From the NCBI RefSeq assembly GCF_025566885.1, contig NZ_JAOQJQ010000001.1, forward strand, positions 904,277 through 968,276: a stretch of DNA of 64,000 bases. The letters run 5' to 3'. The DNA comes from Brotonthovivens ammoniilytica. Lineage in GTDB: Bacteria; Bacillota; Clostridia; Lachnospirales; Lachnospiraceae. The notes below the pieces were generated by a model. That model was not told the DNA's origin, did not search any database, and was given only the letters and a program-made list of their open reading frames with translations. This document shows, one piece after another, positions 1 to 7,088 of this stretch; positions within the stretch are counted from its first letter, which is position 1; the number at the start of each line of letters is the position of its first letter. Both the position numbers and the translations under genes were made by a program.

Positions 1-1587
1 CGGATTTTCCTTCATAAGATTTTCAAATTCTTTCGTTGTAAATGTCTTCGTGGACACCGGGCCTAGATATTCGGAGCCCTTCTGATATACTTCCACTGTA
101 AAGGTTTTATCCTGATCCTTTTCATAAGGTTCTCTGTTATGGAACCGGTAATAAGGGTCTTTATCCTTTTCTCCAATGGTCAGCCGATTGACAGTCTCAA
201 CTGCAATCGGTTTATTTTTTTCTATTATAATTAAACTGAGAGGCCCGCTTACAGGGCTTGTTTCTGCTGACAGCGGTCCTTGTTCGGTACCCACTGCCAG
301 CAGAACATCTGCCTGTTCCTCTACCAGTTGACTGGCGTTTTTTGTAACTGTCTTTCCATCCTTCCCGCTGACACAGGACAGATACAAAGATTTTCCTGAC
401 AGATCTGCCCCGCAGTTTTCCAAAAACTTCCACAGATCAATGCCATAATATGTATGTGTTTCCCCATCTATAGCTGCTTTACGGGAAACAGGGAATCCAA
501 GCTCATACATTTTCTTATTTTCAAAAGATAATGTAATAAGATCTTCTAGATCTTTTACAGAATAAATTTCTTCTTCCGGCATAGCCGTTCCTGTAATAGT
601 CAAGGCGCTGTACAAGTCATCTCCATCTGAGATTTCTTCCGAAGATGTCACAGATGTATGCAGAACATTTAAAAATTTTTGTTCCTCTTCTGACACCGTC
701 CTGTCTTTTTCTGAAACTTTCACGATATCCTGGCTTTCGTGCTGGTCCACATTCCCGGCATTCACATCACCAAGCGCTTCTGCATCCTCACCATTTAAAG
801 TCATATATTCATATATTTCAATATCCAGTGTCCCGGCGCTTCCATCTGTGCATTCCGCAGTCACCTTTGTTCCATCTGCGCTAAAACGATACCCCTCCGG
901 ATAAACTCTTGAAAGGGTTTCCGCTATTTTCTGCGCAATATCTTTTTCATCTTCAATTAAAAATTCATGACCGTGAACCGCAATCCGTCCATCCAGAATC
1001 TCATCTGATCTGTTTTCAGAAACAGGCTGAAGTTCTCCGTCCTTCATAAGTCCAACCCAGGCAATACTTCGAATATTCCACCCGGAATCTACATTCTTAG
1101 TAACTTTCCCATCTTCTGATGAAACTTCCGATAATGTAACCCCGGAGGGAATCACACCTTTTACTTCAAAGTCCTGCACGGCATATGAGCCGGTATAATC
1201 CCGGATATCAGAAATCGTTTTTGCTTTTTCAGACCTTTCAATCTCCAATACCCCCTTTGTAATCGCCTCCACCGGTATTACAAGAGAAACGGACATTTTA
1301 TCCTCTCCCTGCTTTAAACTGCATGTTTTCATCCGCTGCCCGGCAATAGTAATCCTCAGGCTCTCAGCCGTATCGGATTCCAATGCAATTTCTTTATCAA
1401 AGGTCATATCCACATTTACAAACTGCTTTGATTCAGACCCGTCATTATAAGAAGATACCGCCACTGATTTTAATACCGGAGACTTCTCGGAGTCTGTTTT
1501 TGCACTGCCGCAGCCAGATATCCCCAGACAGACCAGCACAAACACTACCGCAGCCACCACAGTGCGGTACCAACTGTTCTTTTTCAT
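1..1587 (-). CDS. Exported lipoprotein, C-terminal part resembling molybdopterin-oxidoreductase fold (partial)
   Basis: The reading frame is open from an ATG at 1587 to the left edge, so the C-terminus lies outside the window; at least 529 residues are present. A GGAGGAA ribosome site sits just upstream. The N-terminus is a lipoprotein signal peptide with lipobox ISGC at about residue 26, so the protein is predicted to be membrane-tethered outside the cell. The last third (YYGIDLWKFLENCGADL, then a segment with LLAVGTEQGPLSAETSPVSG) resembles sulfite-oxidase-type (Oxidored_molyb) domains seen in clostridial surface proteins. That assignment is tentative, and no molybdopterin-binding cysteine can be pointed to. 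The middle shows no domain I recognise. The upstream promoter overlaps a likely GntR/FadR operator, which suggests control by the neighbouring regulator. Confidence 0.7.
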   Translation of the reverse strand, partial: MKKNSWYRTVVAAVVFVLVCLGISGCGSAKTDSEKSPVLKSVAVSSYNDGSESKQFVNVDMTFDKEIALESDTAESLRITIAGQRMKTCSLKQGEDKMSVSLVIPVEAITKGVLEIERSEKAKTISDIRDYTGSYAVQDFEVKGVIPSGVTLSEVSSEDGKVTKNVDSGWNIRSIAWVGLMKDGELQPVSENRSDEILDGRIAVHGHEFLIEDEKDIAQKIAETLSRVYPEGYRFSADGTKVTAECTDGSAGTLDIEIYEYMTLNGEDAEALGDVNAGNVDQHESQDIVKVSEKDRTVSEEEQKFLNVLHTSVTSSEEISDGDDLYSALTITGTAMPEEEIYSVKDLEDLITLSFENKKMYELGFPVSRKAAIDGETHTYYGIDLWKFLENCGADLSGKSLYLSCVSGKDGKTVTKNASQLVEEQADVLLAVGTEQGPLSAETSPVSGPLSLIIIEKNKPIAVETVNRLTIGEKDKDPYYRFHNREPYEKDQDKTFTVEVYQKGSEYLGPVSTKTFTTKEFENLMKENP

Positions 1588-1713
1588 TTCCTCCATATCC
1601 TTTCTTTCGTAAAATCCTGATTCCATACATTACAATTTCTTTATTTTTATATAGTTTTATTTATTTTTTATATATTTTTTAAATTTATAATAACTTTTTG
1701 TTATGTTTTTATT

Positions 1714-1742
1714 ATTTTAACACTGGTATACCAAATACGCAA
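1714..1742 (-). promoter_or_regulatory. Promoter with embedded FadR/GntR-type operator
   Basis: Read on the minus strand, a -35 TTGCGT (1737-1742) and -10 TAAAAT (1714-1719) are 17 bp apart. The spacer contains the perfect 10-bp palindrome TGGTATACCA (1724-1733). FadR-subfamily regulators commonly bind TnGTnnnACnA-like palindromes, and a FadR-type regulator is encoded 240 bp away. The promoter drives the lipoprotein starting at 1587. Operator binding is inferred. Confidence 0.5.
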
Positions 1743-1844
1743 TTCATTATTGACATTTATTAATTCGTTTTTTGCAATAGTTGTTTATATTTTGGCATGG
1801 AACAAAAAAGAATTATTCCGCCGCAGTGCGATCAAAAGCGGAGC

Positions 1845-1917
1845 GTTTTTTTGCTCTATAGGAATCGGTACTTTTCAGCTCTATCACAACACAGTGCTTC
1901 CTATAGAGCAAAAAAAC
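1845..1917. repeat. Perfect 20-bp inverted repeat, 33-nt loop
   Basis: Bases 1845-1864 are exactly complementary to 1898-1917. The right arm overlaps the T-tract of the fadR-type terminator. The T-run lies in the 5' arm on either strand, so this larger repeat is not itself a standard terminator. The rest of 1588-1979 is AT-rich and holds no gene I can support. Confidence 0.6.
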
Positions 1918-1948
1918 AGCCTCATCAGATTCCTCTGATAAGACTGCT
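1910..1948 (-). terminator. Rho-independent terminator of the FadR-type regulator
   Basis: On the minus strand a 15-bp stem (1917-1929 with 1934-1948, a few G:U pairs) closed by GGAA is followed by seven T (1910-1916). It begins about 30 bp after the stop codon of the regulator gene. Confidence 0.75.
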
Positions 1949-1979
1949 AAATTCCTTTGATTCATTTTTCTTTTTTATT

Positions 1980-2654
1980 TCAAGTATTCTTATACTCATT
2001 GATATATTGATAGTGAAGCTTCAGACCATCAATCCCTTTTTTTAAGTCTCCCTCCACAAGGGCCTCAACTATCATGCGGTGTACTTGCGTTAATCCTTCG
2101 TCATTGCTCATGCCAAGTATAATTTTATCACGCATCTGATGAATATAACGCTCCATAATACATGTCAGCGCTTTAAATGTAGTTGTCATGTATTCATTTC
2201 CCGCAGACTCAATGATCAGATAATGAATCTCTTTGTCAAGTGCCCCCCGCAGATCTTCCGTTTTTGCCTCCGACATCTGCTCCACCAGCTCAAGCATCCT
2301 TTTTTTCTGATTTTCCGTTGCTTTTTTTATGGCAAGATTCATCGCCTGCCATTCTAGAGCATAACGAAATTCTGTAATTTGATCCATATCCATCTCTTTT
2401 AATACGTACATATACGACATAACAGAGACAATGGTTTCATCAAAATCGCTGGATATATAATTTCCCGAACCCTGCTGACTGCTGATGACCCCCATATTTT
2501 CAAGTATTCTAAGCCCTTCTCTTACAGAATTTCTGCTGACATCAAGAAGCAAAGCCAGCTCTCTTTCCGGCAAAAGCCGATCTCCCGCTTTCAGACAGCC
2601 GTTAAGCACCTGCTCTTTAATATAATTATCAACTTTTAAATATGATTTTTCCAC
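1980..2654 (-). CDS. GntR-family transcriptional regulator, FadR/FCD type
   Basis: A 224-residue regulator. The N-terminal 70 residues form a winged helix-turn-helix (DRLLPERELALLLDVSRNSVREGL is the GntR signature region). The helical C-terminus is of FCD type and normally senses an organic acid through metal-binding histidines. I place the start at GTG 2654, 8 nt after GGTAGG. A TTG at 2660 in the same frame is only 2 nt from the same site and so less likely. It probably controls itself and the lipoprotein gene downstream, whose promoter holds a TGGTATACCA palindrome. The ligand is unknown. Confidence 0.85.
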   Translation of the reverse strand: MEKSYLKVDNYIKEQVLNGCLKAGDRLLPERELALLLDVSRNSVREGLRILENMGVISSQQGSGNYISSDFDETIVSVMSYMYVLKEMDMDQITEFRYALEWQAMNLAIKKATENQKKRMLELVEQMSEAKTEDLRGALDKEIHYLIIESAGNEYMTTTFKALTCIMERYIHQMRDKIILGMSNDEGLTQVHRMIVEALVEGDLKKGIDGLKLHYQYINEYKNT

Positions 2655-2759
2655 ATGCAAAACCTACCAAAATATATTTTTATATGAGTATTATATAACA
2701 ATGTTATTATATTTTGTATTGATTACTTTTTGGTATCTGCCTGCGCTAAAGGCAGAGTG

Positions 2760-3338
2760 TCAGCCCCGCCATTCCAAATATTTTATAATCAGCTCCACAC
2801 ATCTGTCTACACCTAACACTCCACTGTCCAGGCAAAGCTCATATCCTTTAGCTGCTCCCCAGGTCTCTTTGGTGTACATATGGTGAAATGCGGCACGCTG
2901 TTCATCTACCTGATGCATTCTCTTTTTGGCATTTCCAATAGAAATATGTTCCATTTCTGCAATTTTGGCAATTCTGTGTTCTTCAGATGCATGAATAAAC
3001 ACACTAACCGCATCCTCCTTTCCCCGGAAGATATAATTGGCGCACCGTCCAATAATAACGCCGCCTTCTAAAGCTGTCAGAGCTCGTATTTTCTGAAACG
3101 GAATTTTAGAAATTCCATAATCCGGATCCAGCGCTTCCTGATTTTCCTCAATGGCATATAAATAGCTGTTGATGGGTTTTTCTTCATAAAAATCCTTCAT
3201 CTCTTCATAATTGTCATCTGAATCAGCAGCATTCAACAACTTCTTCTTATCATAAAAAGGCAGATTCAGCCGTTTGGCCAGCATTTTTCCAATCTCCCGT
3301 CCTCCGCTTCCGTATTCTCTTCCGATTGTTATAATCAT
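2760..3338 (-). CDS. Cytidylate kinase-like family protein
   Basis: A 192-residue P-loop protein starting MIITIGREYGSGGREIG. The GREYGSGG loop is the nucleotide-binding signature of the cytidylate-kinase-2 family that is widespread in Clostridia, and the C-terminal part contains an RRM/QVDEQRAAFH-like lid region. The protein is a paralogue class distinct from housekeeping Cmk, and its substrate has not been established from sequence. It follows lrgB by 18 bp in the same orientation, so it is probably co-transcribed with lrgAB. The functional link to LrgAB is not known. Confidence 0.8.
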   Translation of the reverse strand: MIITIGREYGSGGREIGKMLAKRLNLPFYDKKKLLNAADSDDNYEEMKDFYEEKPINSYLYAIEENQEALDPDYGISKIPFQKIRALTALEGGVIIGRCANYIFRGKEDAVSVFIHASEEHRIAKIAEMEHISIGNAKKRMHQVDEQRAAFHHMYTKETWGAAKGYELCLDSGVLGVDRCVELIIKYLEWRG

Positions 3339-3356
3339 AAAACAATCCTCCTCGTA

Positions 3357-4049
3357 TTACATAAAATGAGCATATCCAGATGCCAACGCCACAGTTACAA
3401 GTCCCGCAACTGCCACTGCCAGACTGCTCATAGCTCCTTCAACAGCTCCAAGTTCCAGGGCCTTGGCTGTGCCAATGGCATGAGATGCGTTTCCAAGGGC
3501 AAGTCCTCTCGCTATGGGCTCCTTAATTCTGAAAATTTTAAAGACTATTTCAGCTATTACATTTCCCAGAATACCGGTTACTATAATTGATGCCACTGTA
3601 ATTGTAACAACACCCCCAAGCTCCTGGGAAACGCCCATCCCAATGGCCGTTGTAATAGACTTTGGCAGCATCGTAACATACATCTGATGATTCAAGCCAA
3701 ATAGCTTTGACATAACAAGGATTCCTGTCAAACTTGCAAAAATACCGGACAAAAGGCCACAGACCACTGCCCGCAGATGCTTTTTTAACAATGCCAGCTG
3801 TTCATACAGCGGTACCGCAAGGCAGACCGTGGCAGGTGTCAGCAGATAAGAAATATATTTCGCTCCTTCATTATAAGTATCATAATCCACATGACAGATG
3901 ATTAATACAGCCATAACACAAATTACGGAAATCAAAAGCGGATTTAAAATCGCCAGCTTAAACTTTCTTTTCAGCAGAAGTGCAATTTCATAAGCAGCAA
4001 TACTCAGGGCCGCCCCAAAAAAAGTGAAATTCTTTACAATCTCATTCAT
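3357..4049 (-). CDS. lrgB: LrgB/CidB-family membrane protein
   Basis: A 230-residue multi-spanning membrane protein matching the LrgB family (SITTAIGMGVSQELGGV and GLALGNASHAIGTAKALELG are the characteristic conserved loops). LrgAB proteins are holin-like, and in several Firmicutes they take part in murein hydrolase control and in pyruvate or organic-acid uptake. The start overlaps the lrgA stop by 8 bp, implying translational coupling. Membrane segments cover almost the entire length, as expected for the family. Confidence 0.9.
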   Translation of the reverse strand: MNEIVKNFTFFGAALSIAAYEIALLLKRKFKLAILNPLLISVICVMAVLIICHVDYDTYNEGAKYISYLLTPATVCLAVPLYEQLALLKKHLRAVVCGLLSGIFASLTGILVMSKLFGLNHQMYVTMLPKSITTAIGMGVSQELGGVVTITVASIIVTGILGNVIAEIVFKIFRIKEPIARGLALGNASHAIGTAKALELGAVEGAMSSLAVAVAGLVTVALASGYAHFM

Positions 4050-4404
4050 GATGCATTCCCTTTTCTTTTTTAATTACTAATTCAGTAACCTTCCCGGTAA
4101 CAGCCATTACTAAAACAGTAGAGCATACAACAATTACCAGAACCGGCACAAACACAGACGCCAGCCGGCCCCAGGAATCCAAAAGCCCCACCGCTGCAGG
4201 CACAAACATAATTGGCATAATTTCAATTAAAAAGGCGGCTGTCTCACGAATTGCCGAAACCTGCAGAATGCCGGTGATCAGACAGACCAGCAGAATTAAA
4301 AGGCCATATACACTTCCCGGAATCGGCAGGGGAATCACTTCTTTTAATATCTCCCCCAGCAGAGAAATAATCAAAATGATTCCAAATTGTTTTAAATACT
4401 TCAT
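4042..4404 (-). CDS. lrgA: LrgA/CidA-family holin-like protein
   Basis: A 120-residue protein with four predicted membrane helices. The family signature IPLPIPGSVYGLLILL lies near residue 25. The start at 4404 is chosen because GGAGGG lies 6 nt upstream; a further upstream in-frame start (4434) lacks a ribosome site. It pairs with the overlapping lrgB as the small subunit of an LrgAB complex in the cytoplasmic membrane. The charged C-terminal tail is typical. Confidence 0.9.
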   Translation of the reverse strand: MKYLKQFGIILIISLLGEILKEVIPLPIPGSVYGLLILLVCLITGILQVSAIRETAAFLIEIMPIMFVPAAVGLLDSWGRLASVFVPVLVIVVCSTVLVMAVTGKVTELVIKKEKGMHHE

Positions 4405-4528
4405 ACGCTTCCCTCCTGTAAATTTTTGCTGCAAAAAACATCCCTTGAAACAAATTCAGCCATTGTATGTAATCTTTCATATATCTTAATTGGTCCTACC
4501 ATTTATTATAGAAAGATTCCTTGAAAAG

Positions 4529-5356
4529 TCAAGAAATCCTTTCCAGATCCTCTTCTTTTCTGGACAAATAGTAAATCACAAAGAATCCTGCAAGAAAAGT
4601 AAAAATACAAACAACCAGCGTTTTCCCAACTGGAATCCCTGGAAATACCTGGGCCGCCGAACCAATCACAAATCCTAAAATAATCAGATAGGCAGCAAAA
4701 GGATACCTGTTCATACAAAATTCCAATAATTTCGTTGTAAGCAGTATCCCAAGGAGACATCCAATGATCAATGGCAGCAGGGCAATAACATCCAGATTTC
4801 CCACCGCTTCCATGGTCGGTTCATACAATCCCATTAAAACCAGCATATAAGATACACTGATTCCCGGCAGAACTAAAGCTACAGCCACAATAATGCCCCC
4901 GGCGATCTGAATCAGATAGTATCCGATACCCGAAAAATAGTCACCGCCAAATAGCCCGGAGGGTATCTTCGCAACTCCTGCCACCGCAGCAATTCCAATG
5001 ATCAGATAAAGAAAAAATTTCAGATTCAAACGCTTCATCTGAATCTTTTTGTAAATCATGGGGATACTCCCTGCCACTGCTCCCATAAAAAAGTACATCA
5101 TCGGTTTTTCATAAAGCTGTATCAGCAAAAGCAGCGGTTTTGCCAGCATTACCATACCAAATACAGCCGGAACAGAAAAAGCTGCCAGAAACAGCAGACT
5201 TTTTTTCTTGTGCTTTCGAAAGGAACTAACCGATTGAATCAGACGGTCATAGGCCCCCAGCACCATAGCCATAGTTCCGCCGGACATCCCCGGCACCATC
5301 AGTGTAACCCCTACAATCAATCCCTGTAACATTGTCAGCCAAACAGAAAAATTCAT
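4529..5356 (-). CDS. DUF368 membrane protein, PopT-type polyprenyl-phosphate translocase
   Basis: A 275-residue integral membrane protein with about eight hydrophobic segments. The N-terminal VTLMVPGMSGGTMAMVLGAYD and internal ALVLPGISVSYMLVLMGLYE are the two inverted-repeat signature loops of the DUF368 family. Members called PopT were recently shown to recycle undecaprenyl phosphate across the membrane, supplying carrier lipid for peptidoglycan and other envelope polymers. That function is taken from the family. The gene stands alone between lrgA and the dehydrogenase gene, with a terminator just upstream. A weak hairpin-free AT-rich gap separates it from lrgA. Confidence 0.85.
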   Translation of the reverse strand: MNFSVWLTMLQGLIVGVTLMVPGMSGGTMAMVLGAYDRLIQSVSSFRKHKKKSLLFLAAFSVPAVFGMVMLAKPLLLLIQLYEKPMMYFFMGAVAGSIPMIYKKIQMKRLNLKFFLYLIIGIAAVAGVAKIPSGLFGGDYFSGIGYYLIQIAGGIIVAVALVLPGISVSYMLVLMGLYEPTMEAVGNLDVIALLPLIIGCLLGILLTTKLLEFCMNRYPFAAYLIILGFVIGSAAQVFPGIPVGKTLVVCIFTFLAGFFVIYYLSRKEEDLERIS

Positions 5357-5435
5357 ATATCCTCCCTGCTATTTACTAAAATATCCTTATGCTGTATATA
5401 GCTTTTTATTCTATCACACACACCAAAAGCCGTAA

Positions 5436-5480
5436 AGAAAAAGATAGTATTCTGCCCAGAAGGGCAAAATACTATCTTTT
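5436..5480 (-). terminator. Terminator overlapping the dehydrogenase stop codon
   Basis: Arms 5440-5457 and 5462-5480 form a near-perfect stem with an AGAA loop, followed on the minus strand by T-rich sequence. The stem includes the last nine bases of the dehydrogenase gene. It could act in both directions. Confidence 0.75.
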
Positions 5481-6269
5481 ATTCTTAAGATCAATCAAAT
5501 CACCAAATACCGGTGTAGGCAGACCAAAGCCTCCGGATACATCCACAATCTGCCCGGTGGAATATGCACTGTCGTCACTGGCAAAATAAAATACGGTACC
5601 GGCCACCTCCTCCGGCGTTCCCATTCTCTTGATCGGAATATGTTTCAGGAAAAATTCACGAAACTCCTCTGAGAGATGTTCCATTACCGCATCCGTAGCT
5701 GTCATGCCAGGCAGAACTGCATTGCACCGAATGTTATCTCTAGCACATTGTACTGCAATCAATTTTGTCAGATAATTAATAGCCGCTTTGCTGGTTCCAT
5801 ATGCAATCTGGGAAATATCAGGCCTCAGCCCTCCAATAGAGGAAATATTTATAATACTTCCGCCGCCTTGTTCCTTCATAATAGGTATGGCCGTCTGTGC
5901 TGTTAAAAATACACTGGCAAGGTTCATATCAACTGTACCTATAAAATCCTGATAATCTGTCTGTTGAATATCCAAATCTGTCCGGGGATCAGAAGTTCCA
6001 AAATTATTGACAAGGATATCCAATCTGCCCTCCTGCCCGGCCACAGTTTTTACCATAGCAGAATAGGTCTCCTTTTGAGACGCATCATGATAAACGGTTT
6101 TCACATGCAAGCCCAGAGCATTCAATTCTAGGGCTCTCTCTTCGGCCCGTTTAAGGTTTCTGGCTCCCATATATACCACTGCTCCCTCCCGGGCCAGACG
6201 ATTCACACAGGCAAGTCCTATTCCTCTGGTTGAAGCAGTAACCAATGCTACTTTGTTTTTCAATCTCAT
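5472..6269 (-). CDS. Short-chain dehydrogenase, probable 7-alpha-hydroxysteroid dehydrogenase
   Basis: A 265-residue SDR enzyme. The NAD(P)-binding motif TASTRGIG is at about residues 11-18, NNFG replaces the usual NNAG, and the catalytic Ser-Tyr-Lys are in SSIGG and YGTSK. From memory, several stretches (VYMGARNL, ILVNNFGTSDP, IRCNAVLPGM, EEFREFFLKHIPI, the C-terminal GGFGLPTP) closely resemble the NADP-dependent 7-alpha-HSDH of Clostridium absonum/C. difficile, which oxidises the 7-hydroxyl of bile acids. The arginine in GARNL favours NADP. The start at ATG 6269 has GGAGG 8 nt upstream. Other SDR substrates cannot be excluded without an alignment. Confidence 0.8.
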   Translation of the reverse strand: MRLKNKVALVTASTRGIGLACVNRLAREGAVVYMGARNLKRAEERALELNALGLHVKTVYHDASQKETYSAMVKTVAGQEGRLDILVNNFGTSDPRTDLDIQQTDYQDFIGTVDMNLASVFLTAQTAIPIMKEQGGGSIINISSIGGLRPDISQIAYGTSKAAINYLTKLIAVQCARDNIRCNAVLPGMTATDAVMEHLSEEFREFFLKHIPIKRMGTPEEVAGTVFYFASDDSAYSTGQIVDVSGGFGLPTPVFGDLIDLKNKR

Positions 6270-6388
6270 ATTTACAGCCTCCAATTATTTTCTATTCTGT
6301 CTTTACATAGAAAAAGCTACACGCCCTGATCTAATACTCTTATCATTTCCAAATTTACCGCAGCCATTCATTTCCTCTAAAAAGAGGT

Positions 6389-7069
6389 TTACTCTTCCAA
6401 AAACTTTTCCACCTGATAATTAAATTCCTCCGGATTTTTGGCGGCTGCAGAATGATTCCCCGGAAGGATTACAAGGCTGGCATCCGGAAGATGATCTGCA
6501 ATTAACCTGGTATGATTTTCCTTTATCATATCATGATCACCCACTATTACCAGTGTTTTTATATGAATTTTTTCCAGCTCTTCCGGCAAAACCATAGGAT
6601 CCTTTACCATAAGCCCCAGAATTTCGGCTTTCAGCTTGGCGCCGGCACTGAATTTTGCAAAAAACAGTGCCAGCCGGTAACCGATTTCCACAGGAATCTG
6701 AACCCAGCGTTTTACGCCCCCGGGATTTAAATTAGCCCCATTTAAAATCAGTCGTTCTACCATCCCAGGATAGCGCAGGGCAAAAATTACCGCAATATTT
6801 CCTCCGTCCGAAAACCCGAGAATACTGGCTTTTGGTATCTCCATTTCATCCATAAATTCTTTCAGGTCATCTGCAAACTGACGGATGGAAAATTGCGCTT
6901 CCCCTCTGGGAGAGTTTCCATGTCCCCTGGTATCTATGGCAATCACACGATACTTTTTTCTAAAATATGTAATCTGATGGCGAAAGTATCCGCAGTCTTC
7001 CCCATTTCCATGCAATAGTATCAACGGCTTTCCTCTGCCCTGTTCTATATAATGCAGTTGTATGTCCAT
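6389..7069 (-). CDS. Alpha/beta hydrolase
   Basis: A 226-residue alpha/beta-hydrolase-fold protein without a signal peptide. The oxyanion-hole region LLHGNGED is at about residue 18, and the nucleophile elbow GFSDGG places the catalytic serine near residue 85. The acid is likely the Asp in VIVGDHDMI and the histidine is in LPGNHSAA. GHGNSPRG is the usual cap-entry loop. The substrate is unknown. It lies 19 bp downstream of the penicillin-binding protein gene and may share its transcript. Confidence 0.85.
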   Translation of the reverse strand: MDIQLHYIEQGRGKPLILLHGNGEDCGYFRHQITYFRKKYRVIAIDTRGHGNSPRGEAQFSIRQFADDLKEFMDEMEIPKASILGFSDGGNIAVIFALRYPGMVERLILNGANLNPGGVKRWVQIPVEIGYRLALFFAKFSAGAKLKAEILGLMVKDPMVLPEELEKIHIKTLVIVGDHDMIKENHTRLIADHLPDASLVILPGNHSAAAKNPEEFNYQVEKFLEE

Positions 7070-7088
7070 ATCCTATCCTCTCCGTTTT

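Noticed and set aside
1845..1917. Miniature insertion element
   Set aside because: No flanking target duplication or transposase-like ends were visible; a regulatory RNA structure explains it better.
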